Below, piece by piece: positions 22,863 to 32,774 of a DNA stretch of 64,000 nt. A program made the translations under genes and the position numbers. The notes beneath the pieces are model-generated. The model was not told the DNA's origin. It did no database searches and was given only the letters and a program-made list of their open reading frames with translations. The DNA comes from Ditibartonella choladocola (GTDB taxonomy: Bacteria; Pseudomonadota; Alphaproteobacteria; Rhizobiales; Rhizobiaceae): contig NZ_CP015625.1 in NCBI RefSeq assembly GCF_002007565.1, positions 1,054,001 through 1,118,000 on the forward strand, written 5' to 3'. Numbering within the stretch: the stretch's first letter is position 1; each line of letters opens with the position of its first letter.

Positions 22863-23357
22863 TCAGGCTTTTGCAACCGCTTCCAATAAAAGATCCAATG
22901 CCCGTTCAACGGTTGCGTGACGAACATTTTCGCGGCCAAGATCGCCAAAACGGGCTTCATAATGAAGTGTCGGCCTATTCGCCAAAGCAACCGCCATATG
23001 AACCAGACCGACCGGTTTTTCGGCACTTCCACCGCCGGGGCCGGCTATGCCTGTCACAGAAACGGCAATGTCGGCACGCGAATGTTTGATACCGCCCTCG
23101 GCCATAGCAATAGCCACCGGCTTCGACACGGCGCCATAGCTTTCGATCATCGCAGAAGGGACACCGACCAGTGCAGTTTTCGCCTCGTTGGAATAGGTAA
23201 TAAATCCACATTCAACCACATCCGAAGAGCCTGCTATGTCGGTAAGGCTGCCGACAATCAGGCCACCTGTGCACGATTCAACGGTTGCAAGCTTTAAATG
23301 GTGCAAACGGCAAGCGGCTAGAACTTTTTTGGCTTTGTCTTCAGCAATAAGTGTCAT
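22863..23357 (-). CDS. pncC: CinA C-terminal-domain protein, NMN amidohydrolase (PncC type)
   Basis: A 164-residue stand-alone CinA_C domain, which in characterised members deamidates nicotinamide mononucleotide in NAD salvage. Visible are [18 protein letters not shown] (catalytic Ser region), [15 protein letters not shown], and the [21 protein letters not shown] block. Its ATG overlaps the ispDF stop (ATGA), so it is translationally coupled. ispDF followed by cinA is a conserved rhizobial pair. Confidence 0.92.
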   Translation of the reverse strand: MTLIAEDKAKKVLAACRLHHLKLATVESCTGGLIVGSLTDIAGSSDVVECGFITYSNEAKTALVGVPSAMIESYGAVSKPVAIAMAEGGIKHSRADIAVSVTGIAGPGGGSAEKPVGLVHMAVALANRPTLHYEARFGDLGRENVRHATVERALDLLLEAVAKA

Positions 23358-24592
23358 TCTGGAATACTCCCCGGATAGATAACTGTCGCGGTGGCAATAG
23401 CGGCAATACCTTCTTTACGCCCGACAAAACCCAATTTTTCATTGGTTGTGGCTTTGATAGAAATACGATCTGCAGAAATTCCAAGCATATCCATGAGTTT
23501 TTCGGTCATTGCTGCGCGGTGCGGCCCGATTTTCGGCGCTTCGGCAATTAACGTAATATCGGCATTAGCAATACGCCCGCCTGCATCTTTGATAATTGAA
23601 ACAGCGTGGCGCACGAAAATATCCGATGAAGCACCTTTCCATTGTGGGTCGGAAGGGGGAAAATGTGTGCCAATATCTCCGGCTCCACGCGTCGCAAGAA
23701 GCGCATCGGTCAAGGCGTGAAGAGCGACATCCGCATCCGAATGACCACTCAACTTTTTTTCATAAGCGATTTTCACACCACACAGCGTAACACCGTCACC
23801 TGTCTCGAAGGGATGGACATCATATCCGTTGCCGGTCCGCACGTCCGGAAATTGTAAAGAAGAGGGGGCTTCGTTGATTTCGTTTGTCATGTTTTCTGTT
23901 TTCATGCGTAATTGCGCTAAAGCGAGGTCGGCAGGCCAGGTAATTTTGATATTGTCACTGCTGCCTTCTACAATCTTTATAGGAAGTCCAGCCGATTCCG
24001 CCAAGGCGCAATCGTCGGTAAAACCGGTTTGCCCAAGCTTATCAGCATTTTCATGCAATTCTAATATTTTGGAAAAAGGAAACGCTTGGGGTGTTTGCGC
24101 CCCGAAAAGATGATCGCGTTTGATCGTCCCGATAACCATGCCATTGTCATCAGCGCGTTTTAACGTGTCAGAGACAGCAACAGCAGGTAAAATTCCACAA
24201 TCGGGAGCAAGCGCATGTTGAATGCGTTCAAGAAGCGCTTCTGATACAAATGGTCGCGCGCCATCGTGAATATAAACATATTCCGGCTGTCTATCTTCCG
24301 GCATTGCGTTTAACGCACGCAGTCCGCAAAGCGTTGATATTTGCCGTGTACTTCCACCATGCACAATGGTAATTGCATCGCTTATGCCATCAATCGCCTT
24401 TTTGCATAATTGTTCATCGTCCTTATGAATGACAAGAACAATGTTTGAAAAAAGCCCGCTGTCAATAAAATGCTTTAGCGTATGAAAAATAACAGCGCGA
24501 CCGGCAATCATCCGATATTGTTTCGGTCCGTTTTCAGGTGAACCGATGCGTTCACCTCTACCGGCCGCTAATATAATGGCTGCATTGGATAT
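23354..24592 (-). CDS. ispDF: Bifunctional IspD/IspF of the MEP isoprenoid pathway, with a non-standard start codon
   Basis: The IspD half makes CDP-methylerythritol and the IspF half (about residues 250-412) makes the cyclodiphosphate. IspF shows [30 protein letters not shown] (metal-binding His/Asp) and the FPPSDP segment. The first in-frame ATG (24511) would remove the essential CTP loop, because the frame continues upstream as [19 protein letters not shown] then PKQYR. Between the in-frame stop and that loop there is no ATG, GTG or TTG, only CTG, ATT, ATC and ATA. AAGGGG lies six bases before ATA 24592, the best-placed candidate. The downstream frame is intact. Confidence 0.85.
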   Translation of the reverse strand: MSNAAIILAAGRGERIGSPENGPKQYRMIAGRAVIFHTLKHFIDSGLFSNIVLVIHKDDEQLCKKAIDGISDAITIVHGGSTRQISTLCGLRALNAMPEDRQPEYVYIHDGARPFVSEALLERIQHALAPDCGILPAVAVSDTLKRADDNGMVIGTIKRDHLFGAQTPQAFPFSKILELHENADKLGQTGFTDDCALAESAGLPIKIVEGSSDNIKITWPADLALAQLRMKTENMTNEINEAPSSLQFPDVRTGNGYDVHPFETGDGVTLCGVKIAYEKKLSGHSDADVALHALTDALLATRGAGDIGTHFPPSDPQWKGASSDIFVRHAVSIIKDAGGRIANADITLIAEAPKIGPHRAAMTEKLMDMLGISADRISIKATTNEKLGFVGRKEGIAAIATATVIYPGSIPE

Positions 24593-24646
24593 GATAATCC
24601 CCTTCAGAAAAATTGGAATGCAAAAACATTTACCTTTTAATAGATA

Positions 24647-25105
24647 TTAATTCAATGCTTTTACATGTTCTTCGCCTTCGGTGATACCGAGACGTTCTCT
24701 GAAATTGGGGCGTTGCAAATCGGCGATAGAAGTCGATTTCAGAACATCAAAAAAAGCGTTCAATGCCTTGCTCAATGTAGCATTGAGACCGCAAGAATTA
24801 ACCAAAGGACATTCGATAGCGCCATTTTCAAAACACTCGGCCATGGCGAAATTTTCTTCGGTGACCTTTACCACATCGGAAACAAAAATTTCATCAGCAG
24901 GCTTGGCGAGTTTCACTCCGCCGTTGCGTCCACGCACTGTCTGCATCAAACCGGCTTCGACCAGCGGATGAAGTATTTTGAATAAAAATAGCTCGGAAAC
25001 CGAATAAGCCTTGGCTATTTCAGGCACACGGCTCAACTCTCCCTCGTTGGCAGCGTAATACATTAACATCCGGATGGCATAATTCGTCTGTTTTGTGAGC
25101 CGCAT
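24647..25105 (-). CDS. rirA: Iron-responsive Rrf2-family regulator RirA
   Basis: A 152-residue Rrf2 regulator with the winged helix MRLTKQTNYAIRMLMYYAAN to VRGRNGGVKLAKPA and the three Fe-S cysteines in ECFENGAIECPLVNSCGL. RirA represses iron-uptake genes under iron-replete conditions in Rhizobiales. The ATG at 25105 follows AAAGGA at normal spacing; a TTG two codons earlier is less likely. It lies just upstream of ispDF on the same strand and is divergent from ntrY. Confidence 0.92.
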   Translation of the reverse strand: MRLTKQTNYAIRMLMYYAANEGELSRVPEIAKAYSVSELFLFKILHPLVEAGLMQTVRGRNGGVKLAKPADEIFVSDVVKVTEENFAMAECFENGAIECPLVNSCGLNATLSKALNAFFDVLKSTSIADLQRPNFRERLGITEGEEHVKALN

Positions 25106-25142
25106 TTCCAATCCTTTCTGTTTTCACATCATCTCTATATAA

Positions 25143-25160
25143 TTTAGAACGATTCTTAAA
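25143..25160. promoter_or_regulatory. Irr-type iron-control element (ICE box) upstream of rirA
   Basis: TTTAGAACGATTCTTAAA is a near-perfect inverted repeat and matches the remembered ICE consensus TTTAGAAYGRTTCTAAA at 16 of 17 positions. It lies 38 bases upstream of the rirA ATG, a good operator position. This suggests Irr represses rirA when iron is low, as reported in Agrobacterium. The rest of the rirA-ntrY gap (to 25595) is AT-rich and shows no gene. Confidence 0.7.
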
Positions 25161-25595
25161 AATGTGAAGATGTTTTCTTTACTTTTTTAGAAGGTTTTAG
25201 CAAACCATTGTCAATAAGCCGATTTACACTGCGGCAACTTGCCGTATGAGCTGTATTTTTTGGATTTCAATTTTCTGATTTGTCTTTTGCCTCTTCCGCT
25301 CTGGTTCCTGTTTCTTTGCTTCACCTTTTACGAAAAGCTTCGGTTCGGCTAAAAATTATTATCAATTTCAATTAGTTAAGAGAGACTATTCTGTTATGAA
25401 TTCTTAAGGGAATAAATGTCAGCGGTTGAGGAAACGAATTTTGATGTTTTGTTTTGAGGATAACAGCGACAATTTGTGAAGCACAAATCATTATTCACAA
25501 AAAGAGTATAACAAATCATTCCGAACGAGAACGAATTTGTAAATATTTAAAAGCTGTTTCACTGTTTCTGTTGCATTTTCGCCACAAAGTGTTGC

Positions 25596-27863
25596 ATGAT
25601 TGTGACGACAATTGCTGGAAATGGGAAGAATCGCAAATTGGCAAAGCCTGTAGAAAAAAGCATATATAGCGGAAAACTACGCAATATGCATGCCTTCTTT
25701 GGTATTATGGTCATTGCGCTTGCATTGCTAACAGCAGTTGTTTCTTTCACAATCCTGTTAGGCTTCACGCCGATTATTCCAAGTACCTTTGTAACTCTGG
25801 TTCTTATCGGGGTTAATAGCGTTTGGGTGTTAGGGCTTATTGCTATCGCGGTTTATGAGCTTATGCCGATCATTCAGGCTTGGAAGGCGAGACGTGCTGC
25901 ATCAAGGTTGCATGTCCGGATCATATCGCTTTTTGCGCTGGTTGCGACGCTTCCGGCGGTTGTTGTGGCAATTGTCGCCGGTGTCACTCTCAATCAGGGG
26001 CTTGACCGTTGGTTCGATACGACAACACGGCAGATCGTCGCTTCGTCGATAGATCTTGCCAATGGTTATGCAGATGAAACACTGCAAAATTTGAAAAATT
26101 CTTCTTATGCTATGGCATTGGCACTCGATAACAGGCAATTGCTGGCCTTGAATCCGACCGAATACCGGTTGCAACTCACCCGCCATGCAGCCGGCCGCGA
26201 TTTGCGAGGTGCATTTTTGTTAAGCCCGAACGGGACTGTTTTTTTGCAAAGTAATCTCGGAGGAGAAGACAAACTCCCGATCCCGCCGGCGAACCTTATC
26301 GTGCAGGCAACAAAAGGTAGCCCTTTTACTTTTCAACCGGGTGAACACGACTATTTCGGAATTATACTGAAACTCAATGATATTCCGAATACGTTTCTTT
26401 ATCTGGTACGCGATGTGGATCAACGCGTTCTGGCGGCCTTGCGTTTGACCGAGGCGAATACAGCTCGCTACCATGATCTGAACGAAAATCGTGTTCCGAC
26501 ACAAATTGCCTTTGCCGTTCTTTATTTTTGTCTTTTTCTTAGCCTGTTGATCTCTGCTATCTGGACGGGAATTGCGGTTGCCGATCGCTTGGTACGGCCA
26601 ATCCGTCTGCTGATAGGCGCAGCCGATGATGTGGCCTCCGGCAATATGGATGTTGTCGTCCCTGTGCGCGCCAAGGATGGCGACATCGGCCAGCTTTCCA
26701 GAACATTCAATTATATGGTGAGCGAACTTAAAAGTCAGCGCAACGAGTTGATTTCTGCACGTGACCAGATTGACGAGAGACGCCGTTTTTCGGAAGCGGT
26801 GCTTGCAGGTGTCAATGCCGGTGTGGCCGGAATTGATGAAAATGGTGATATTACAATTATCAATCGTTCCGCGCAGACAATGTTCGCTCTTGACCCGAAG
26901 GAAGTCATTGGAAAAAGTCTGATGTCGCTTAATCCGGAGATCGGGCAGGTGTTTGAGGTTGCACGGTCTTCGGGACGGAAAAATCATCGCGAACAAGTCA
27001 CACTCTCTCAGGACGGGCGTAACCGCGTTTATAATGTACAGGTTACCATGGAAGAAAATGATGGTCGCGGCCAATCATGGGTATTGACAATTGATGATAT
27101 TACCGATCTCGTTGAAGCACAAAGATCAAGTGCATGGGCCGATGTGGCAAGGCGTATTGCCCACGAGATCAAGAATCCGCTTACGCCTATCCAATTATCT
27201 GCCGAACGGATACGACGCCGTTATGGCAAAGTCATTACTGATGATCGCGAGGTTTTCGACCAATGTATTGATACGATCATCAGGCAGGTCGGCGACATCG
27301 GCAGAATGGTGGATGAATTTTCTTCATTTGCCCGTATGCCGAAACCGGAAATGCGGCTTCTTGATATGCGTGAGCCATTAAGGGAGGCGTTTTTTCTTGT
27401 CGAGGTGTCCCGTCATGACATCAAATTCGAGCGCGATTTGGGAGATGAGCCGCTCATGGGAGAGTTTGATAGCCGTTTGATCGGGCAGGCGTTTGGGAAT
27501 GTTATTAAAAATGCGAGTGAAGCAATAGATGCGGTTGCCCTCGAAAAAAATATCGAGGGGCATATTCTTGTTCGTTCCTATCGTCAGGGTGATAAATTGG
27601 TCGCTGATGTCATAGATAATGGCAAAGGTTTGCCCAAGGAACAAAGACAAAAATTATTGGAACCCTATATAACAACCAGAGAGAAGGGGACAGGGCTTGG
27701 ACTCGCGATAGTACGAAAAATAGTTGAAGACCACGGAGGTTACATGGAATTGCATGATGCACCGGTGAATTTTTACAATGGCCGTGGTGCCATGATCCGT
27801 ATGGTCTTTCCGGCAGCAGATATTGGTGAATCTGATGTCGAAGAAGTAAATATCGAGAAATAG
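25596..27863 (+). CDS. ntrY: Sensor histidine kinase NtrY
   Basis: A 755-residue membrane kinase: about three N-terminal helices (residues 30-125), an extracytoplasmic sensor region (about 140-300), another helix near 310-330, HAMP, PAS (AVLAGVNAGVAGIDENGDITIINRSAQTMF), the H-box RRIAHEIKNPLTPIQLSAERI near 522, N box VIKNASEAID, and G boxes DNGKGLP and GTGLGLAIV. NtrY partners NtrX in nitrogen and redox or envelope signalling. The start is uncertain because no good Shine-Dalgarno precedes ATG 25596; an in-frame ATG at 25686 is possible. ntrX starts 14 bases later. Confidence 0.92.
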   Translation: MIVTTIAGNGKNRKLAKPVEKSIYSGKLRNMHAFFGIMVIALALLTAVVSFTILLGFTPIIPSTFVTLVLIGVNSVWVLGLIAIAVYELMPIIQAWKARRAASRLHVRIISLFALVATLPAVVVAIVAGVTLNQGLDRWFDTTTRQIVASSIDLANGYADETLQNLKNSSYAMALALDNRQLLALNPTEYRLQLTRHAAGRDLRGAFLLSPNGTVFLQSNLGGEDKLPIPPANLIVQATKGSPFTFQPGEHDYFGIILKLNDIPNTFLYLVRDVDQRVLAALRLTEANTARYHDLNENRVPTQIAFAVLYFCLFLSLLISAIWTGIAVADRLVRPIRLLIGAADDVASGNMDVVVPVRAKDGDIGQLSRTFNYMVSELKSQRNELISARDQIDERRRFSEAVLAGVNAGVAGIDENGDITIINRSAQTMFALDPKEVIGKSLMSLNPEIGQVFEVARSSGRKNHREQVTLSQDGRNRVYNVQVTMEENDGRGQSWVLTIDDITDLVEAQRSSAWADVARRIAHEIKNPLTPIQLSAERIRRRYGKVITDDREVFDQCIDTIIRQVGDIGRMVDEFSSFARMPKPEMRLLDMREPLREAFFLVEVSRHDIKFERDLGDEPLMGEFDSRLIGQAFGNVIKNASEAIDAVALEKNIEGHILVRSYRQGDKLVADVIDNGKGLPKEQRQKLLEPYITTREKGTGLGLAIVRKIVEDHGGYMELHDAPVNFYNGRGAMIRMVFPAADIGESDVEEVNIEK

Positions 27864-27877
27864 GACGGTTAAGTGAG

Positions 27878-29242
27878 ATGGCTTCGGATATTTTGATTGT
27901 CGATGATGAAGCGGATATACGCGAACTGGTCGGCGGAATACTTGAGGACGAAGGGCATGAAACGCGCCTTGCGGCTAATTCCGACGAGGCTCTTCAGCAG
28001 ATCGAGAATCGTGTACCGAGATTGATTTTTCTCGACATCTGGTTACAGGGAAGCCGCCTCGACGGCCTGGCGTTGCTTGACAAGATCAAGACCCGTTATC
28101 CGGATTTGCCTGTCGTGATGATATCCGGTCACGGTAATATTGAAACCGCTGTTTCAGCTATTAAACGCGGTGCTTATGATTTTATCGAAAAACCCTTCAA
28201 AGCCGATCGTTTGATTCTGGTTGCCGAACGGGCGCTTGAAACATCCAAGTTGAAGCGTGAAGTCAACGAGTTGCGCAAACAATCAAGCGTGACACCGGAA
28301 TTACTCGGCAAGTCGCTTGTTATGAACCATTTGCGCCAGACGATTGAAAAAGTAGCCCCCACCAATAGCCGTATCATGATTACAGGGCCTTCAGGGTCGG
28401 GTAAAGAAACAACAGCGCGTGCCATTCACGCATTGTCAAGTCGTGCCAATGGGCCTTTTGTGACGATCAATGCTGCTACAATTACACCTGAACGCATGGA
28501 AATCGAACTGTTCGGTACAGAAATGGATGGTGGAGAGCGTAAAGTCGGTGCTCTCGAAGAAGCCCATGGCGGTATCCTTTATATCGACGAAATAGCCGAT
28601 ATGCCGAGAGAGACACAAAACAAGATTTTGCGGGTTTTGACAGATCAGACATTCGAGCGCGTGGGGGGAAGTAAACGTGTTAAAGTCGATGTAAGGGTAA
28701 TTTCGTCAACAGCACAAAACCTTGAAGGGTTGATCGCCGAAGGGCGGTTTCGCGAAGATCTCTTCCATCGTCTGGCCGTTGTCCCGATAGCGGTTCCGCC
28801 ACTCGCCAGTCACCGCGAGGACATTCCCGAACTCGTCCATTATTTTATTCACCAAATATCCGAACAGGCAGGCATAAAGCCGCGCGAGATCGGTGATGAC
28901 ACAATGGCAATTCTACAGGCTCATAGTTGGCCCGGTAATATCAGACAGTTGCGCAACAACATCGAACGTCTGTTAATTCTGGCACGCGGAGAAGGTGGAG
29001 ACGGGCCGATTACGGCAGAACTTCTGCCTGCCGAAGTGGGTGATACATTGCCGCGCGCCCCGACAGATTCGGATTTACATATCATGGCATTGCCGTTGCG
29101 TGAGGCACGGGAGCTTTTTGAAAAAGAATACCTTGTTGCGCAGATCAACCGGTTCGGCGGCAATATTTCGCGTACTGCCGAATTTGTTGGTATGGAGCGG
29201 TCAGCATTGCATCGTAAACTCAAATCGCTTGGAGTTTCTTAA
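27878..29242 (+). CDS. ntrX: NtrC-family response regulator NtrX
   Basis: A 454-residue regulator: receiver domain (Asp53 in LIFLDIWLQG), AAA+ domain with GPSGSGKETTARAIH (Walker A) and GGILYIDEIADMPRETQNKILRVL (Walker B), and a Fis-type HTH (GGNISRTAEFVGMERSALHRKLK). The sigma54-contact GAFTGA loop is absent: between ELFGTE and the ALEEAHGG segment there is only MDGGERKVG. As reported for Brucella NtrX, it probably acts without sigma54. It is followed three bases later by trkA. Confidence 0.94.
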   Translation: MASDILIVDDEADIRELVGGILEDEGHETRLAANSDEALQQIENRVPRLIFLDIWLQGSRLDGLALLDKIKTRYPDLPVVMISGHGNIETAVSAIKRGAYDFIEKPFKADRLILVAERALETSKLKREVNELRKQSSVTPELLGKSLVMNHLRQTIEKVAPTNSRIMITGPSGSGKETTARAIHALSSRANGPFVTINAATITPERMEIELFGTEMDGGERKVGALEEAHGGILYIDEIADMPRETQNKILRVLTDQTFERVGGSKRVKVDVRVISSTAQNLEGLIAEGRFREDLFHRLAVVPIAVPPLASHREDIPELVHYFIHQISEQAGIKPREIGDDTMAILQAHSWPGNIRQLRNNIERLLILARGEGGDGPITAELLPAEVGDTLPRAPTDSDLHIMALPLREARELFEKEYLVAQINRFGGNISRTAEFVGMERSALHRKLKSLGVS

Positions 29243-29245
29243 AAT

Positions 29246-30622
29246 ATGCGCGTCATCATTTGCGGTGCCGGTCAGGTGGGTTACGGGATAGCGGAGCGTT
29301 TGTCGAACGAACAGCACGATGTCACGGTTATTGATATCGAGCCGAAGCTGATTGAAAAAATCCGCGACACTTTGGATGTCCGCGGAATAGTCGGCCATGG
29401 TGCGCGCCCCGATGTGTTACGTGCAGCCGGAGCCGATGAAGCGGATATGCTTATCGCTGTGACACTTTCTGACGAAGTCAATATGGTCGCCTGTCAGGTT
29501 GCCCATGCACTTTTTAACGTGCCGACAAAAATTGCCCGCGTTCGCGACCAATCCTATCTCGACCCGCAATATCAGGGGCTATTCCAGCGTGATGCTTTGC
29601 CGATTGATGTGGTTATTTCGCCTGAAATCGAGGTTGGCGAAATGGTATTGCGCCGTATTGCATTGCCGGGTGCTTTGGATGTTCTTTATTTCAGCTATGA
29701 CGATATTGTCGCTCTCGCGCTTGAATGTATGGAGGATTGTCCGGTTATCAATACGCCGCTCAGGCAGTTAACCGATCTCTTTCCCGATCTTTTGACGACT
29801 GTTACTGCGGTAAAAAGGGGAAAGAAACTTTTCATTGCCCATGCAGATACCGAATTGAAGGTGGGGGATATTACCTATCTTGTTGCATCACGCAGTCAGG
29901 TTCGTCGTGCCTTGGGGTTGTTCGGGCATGATGAGCAGGCGGCCAATCGCATCATTATCGCAGGCGGTGGTCATATCGGACTTTATGTCGCCCGTGCTAT
30001 GGAAAAGCGCCAACATAAAGCAAGGCTGCGTATTATTGAAGCCGATAAAGAACGGGCTTTGGCCATTACCGACCAGCTTGATCGTACGGTAGTTTTGAAT
30101 GGCAGTGCGCTTGATCCGGCAATTTTACAGGAAGCAAATGTCGATCAGGCCGATTTGATCGTGACATTGACCAATCAGGATCAGGTCAATGTGCTGAGCG
30201 CCATCATGGCGAAAATGTTTGGCTGCAAGTCGAACATGGTACTCATCAACAATACGGCTTTTCAGGAATTTACCCGAAGTGTCGGCATTGATTCCCATCT
30301 TAATCCACGCAGCGTCACAATTTCCAAAGTGCTCCAGCAAATGCGTCGCGGTCGTATCCGCTCGGTCTATTCTGTTTTAAATGGCGAAGCTGAAATTATT
30401 GAAGCAGAAGCCATGCAAACTTCCCCGCTTGTGGGCAAACCTTTGTCCGAACTCGCACTGCCGGAGGGACTGCGAATAGGAGCGATTTATCGTGACAACA
30501 CGATGATAAGGCCAAAAGGCGATACGCGGGTTTTAGCCGGTGATATGGTGGTTATTTTTGCAATGGCCGATGCAGTGCGTGATGTCGAACAATTGTTTCG
30601 GGTCAGTCTGGAATATTTTTAA
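29246..30622 (+). CDS. trkA: Trk potassium uptake regulatory subunit TrkA
   Basis: A 458-residue peripheral membrane protein with two RCK repeats. Each has a Rossmann NAD-binding motif (GAGQVGYGIAERL at the N-terminus and AGGGHIGLYVARAM near residue 240) followed by a TrkA_C domain. It gates the TrkH/TrkG potassium channel; no channel gene is in the window. ntrX-trkA adjacency is conserved in Rhizobiales, but hfq, which normally follows, is replaced here by a glycosyltransferase gene. Confidence 0.95.
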   Translation: MRVIICGAGQVGYGIAERLSNEQHDVTVIDIEPKLIEKIRDTLDVRGIVGHGARPDVLRAAGADEADMLIAVTLSDEVNMVACQVAHALFNVPTKIARVRDQSYLDPQYQGLFQRDALPIDVVISPEIEVGEMVLRRIALPGALDVLYFSYDDIVALALECMEDCPVINTPLRQLTDLFPDLLTTVTAVKRGKKLFIAHADTELKVGDITYLVASRSQVRRALGLFGHDEQAANRIIIAGGGHIGLYVARAMEKRQHKARLRIIEADKERALAITDQLDRTVVLNGSALDPAILQEANVDQADLIVTLTNQDQVNVLSAIMAKMFGCKSNMVLINNTAFQEFTRSVGIDSHLNPRSVTISKVLQQMRRGRIRSVYSVLNGEAEIIEAEAMQTSPLVGKPLSELALPEGLRIGAIYRDNTMIRPKGDTRVLAGDMVVIFAMADAVRDVEQLFRVSLEYF

Positions 30623-30634
30623 AAGGGGCATTCA

Positions 30635-31456
30635 ATGGACATCTGCACTTTCTGGTATGGAGATCGTTTGCGACCCATTGATTGGCTATGCCTTTCTTCC
30701 ATGGTCAAAACCGGACAGCATGTGAAACTCTATAGCCACGGGAATGTTGAAAATGTTCCGGAAGGGGTAGAGCTTCTGGAGGCAGAGCCGATATTGCCAC
30801 TTTCAACGCTTTATCGGTTAGACCCCACTTTCCCCGACTTCAAACCCATTCGCACAATTGTCCAGCTTTCCGATTTGTTTCGTGTAAGGCTCATGAAAAA
30901 TTCTGCCGGCGTATGGCTTGATACCGATGTTTATCTCGTCAAACAATTTCATCCGGAAGAGGGCAAAGTTTGGCTTGCGCGTGAAAATCGTTCACGTGTC
31001 GGTGTTTCGGCACTTTATCTGCCTGCGGATAATCCGATAATCAAAGAGTTTGACGATTATCTCGAAAGTGGCCGAATGGTGCCGAACTGGCTGGGGTTTC
31101 ACCGCGGTGTCTGGTTGCCATGGCGTCTCAAGAGGCAAAAATTACCGGTCGTTCCGGGGCGTTTGGGAATTACTGTCTTTGGCAATGATGGCATATCCCG
31201 CCTTGCCAAAAGATATGGCTTTTTTAAAGAAGCAAAAGAAAAAGAAACCTTTTATTATTGGACCGGACGCGACACCGAACGCATTTTCGATCCTGCTTAC
31301 GGACTTGAGCCATTGAATGATCCCCGTTTTATCGGCTTTCATGTCCATAAGAAGGAAAGAACAAGAGATCCTATAAAAAGCGGGAGTTTTTACGATTGGG
31401 CCGTCAAACGGATTTCCGGCTTTGATAAAGTTCTGGAACAGGAAAAGAATAATTAA
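30635..31456 (+). CDS. DXD-motif glycosyltransferase-like protein
   Basis: A 273-residue protein of the Gly_transf_sug / capsular polysaccharide type: N-terminal FWYGDRLRPIDWLCLSSMVKTGQ, then VQLSDLFRVRLMKNSAGVWLDTDVYLV with the metal-binding D-x-D near residues 96-98, and GFHVHKK near the C-terminus. The acceptor and sugar are unknown. AAAGGGG lies about eight bases before ATG 30635, and the gene follows trkA by 12 bases, so it is probably co-transcribed. No signal peptide or membrane helix is seen. Confidence 0.8.
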   Translation: MDICTFWYGDRLRPIDWLCLSSMVKTGQHVKLYSHGNVENVPEGVELLEAEPILPLSTLYRLDPTFPDFKPIRTIVQLSDLFRVRLMKNSAGVWLDTDVYLVKQFHPEEGKVWLARENRSRVGVSALYLPADNPIIKEFDDYLESGRMVPNWLGFHRGVWLPWRLKRQKLPVVPGRLGITVFGNDGISRLAKRYGFFKEAKEKETFYYWTGRDTERIFDPAYGLEPLNDPRFIGFHVHKKERTRDPIKSGSFYDWAVKRISGFDKVLEQEKNN

Positions 31457-31894
31457 AACTGGCGAATTGCTGATAGAGAGAGCTGGTAAATTAGCTATAT
31501 AAAAAGTTCGGCCGCATTGCGCCGGAGTTTTATCCCGTCGTACCTGATTTCGCGTTTGTCGGCATTTTGTCGACTTGGCATACTTTAATTTATGGGTTTG
31601 AATGTCCGGTCATTTTTCAAAAAAGCTGTGTTTATTGTTTTGTTATTTTGTTCCTCGCATCGGGGATTGAAATTACAGTGCCGATAACACATATAAGCTT
31701 GTCTCCCTTCATTTGAAGAAATCTGCAATTTTTCCGTTTTTCGGTATATCCGGTTATGCCGGTCGGTGTAGGTGCGGGTAAACAAGCGTTTCAAAAGGCA
31801 AAACAACAATCTATTGATCTTCTAATGGATTGATATTCTAGTTATAACGACATTTCAGGTCGTAAATGACGATTCGTATAATATGGAAGTGAAA
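31457..31894. other. Intergenic region before clpP
   Basis: About 440 bases without a gene. An imperfect stem CGGCCGC/GCGCCG near 31510-31526 followed by TTTT could be a weak terminator. TATAAC at 31843-31848 is a -10-like sequence, but I cannot place a convincing -35 or heat-shock promoter. Confidence 0.4.
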
Positions 31895-32533
31895 ATGAGT
31901 GATCCGATCCAGACTGCCCTCAATCTTGTTCCGATAGTTGTAGAACAGACAAATCGCGGCGAACGGTCCTATGATATTTTTTCCCGTTTGTTGAAGGAAA
32001 GAATTGTCTTTATAAATGGTCCTGTCGAAGACGGTATGGCTATGCTTGTCTGCGCCCAATTGCTGTTCCTTGAAGCGGAAAACCCGAAAAAAGAAATCAG
32101 CCTTTATATTAATTCGCCTGGTGGAGTTGTCACCTCCGGCATGGCTATTTATGACACAATGCAGTTCATCCGTCCTGCTGTTTCTACTCTTTGCATGGGG
32201 CAAGCAGCTTCAATGGGTTCGCTATTGCTGACTGCCGGTGCGAAAGGGCACCGTTTTGCTTTGCCGAATGCCCGCGTTATGGTGCACCAGCCGTCGGGTG
32301 GTTTTCAAGGGCAGGCTTCCGATATCGAGCGTCATGCGCAGGATATATTGAAAATGAAACGGCGTTTGAATGAAATCTATGTCCATCATACCGGACAGGA
32401 TTATGAGACAATCGAACGCACACTTGATCGTGACCATTTTATGACGGCTGATGAAGCCAAAGAATTCGGCCTTATTGACGAGGTCATTCAATACCGCGCC
32501 GAAGCCGAAGAAGAAAAAAACGATCAAGCTTGA
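31895..32533 (+). CDS. clpP: ATP-dependent Clp protease proteolytic subunit
   Basis: A 212-residue serine protease forming the ClpP tetradecamer. The catalytic Ser is in MGQAASMGS, His in MVHQPSGG and Asp in [11 protein letters not shown] 31895 ([10 protein letters not shown]) is chosen because GGAAG lies five bases before it; the in-frame ATG at 31883 has no such signal. clpX and lon follow, the standard alphaproteobacterial clpP-clpX-lon-hupB cluster. Confidence 0.96.
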   Translation: MSDPIQTALNLVPIVVEQTNRGERSYDIFSRLLKERIVFINGPVEDGMAMLVCAQLLFLEAENPKKEISLYINSPGGVVTSGMAIYDTMQFIRPAVSTLCMGQAASMGSLLLTAGAKGHRFALPNARVMVHQPSGGFQGQASDIERHAQDILKMKRRLNEIYVHHTGQDYETIERTLDRDHFMTADEAKEFGLIDEVIQYRAEAEEEKNDQA

Positions 32534-32774
32534 GACAAGCTTGAAATGGGATGATTGACGGCTAAGAACAAAGTAGGGGGCAACCCCTTCTTCAAATTGC
32601 TGTTTCCGGAATTTATGGAAAAATAACGTTTGGCATTTACCTATGACAGAGAAAACAGCGGCAAGTTATATGGTCGAACCTGATATTTGTTTTAGTTTGT
32701 TGGTGGAATGGTCTTGAAAAGTTTAACCGAAAAGGCAAAATATTTCATGCAATTCGGGCGAAAGGAAAAATGAA

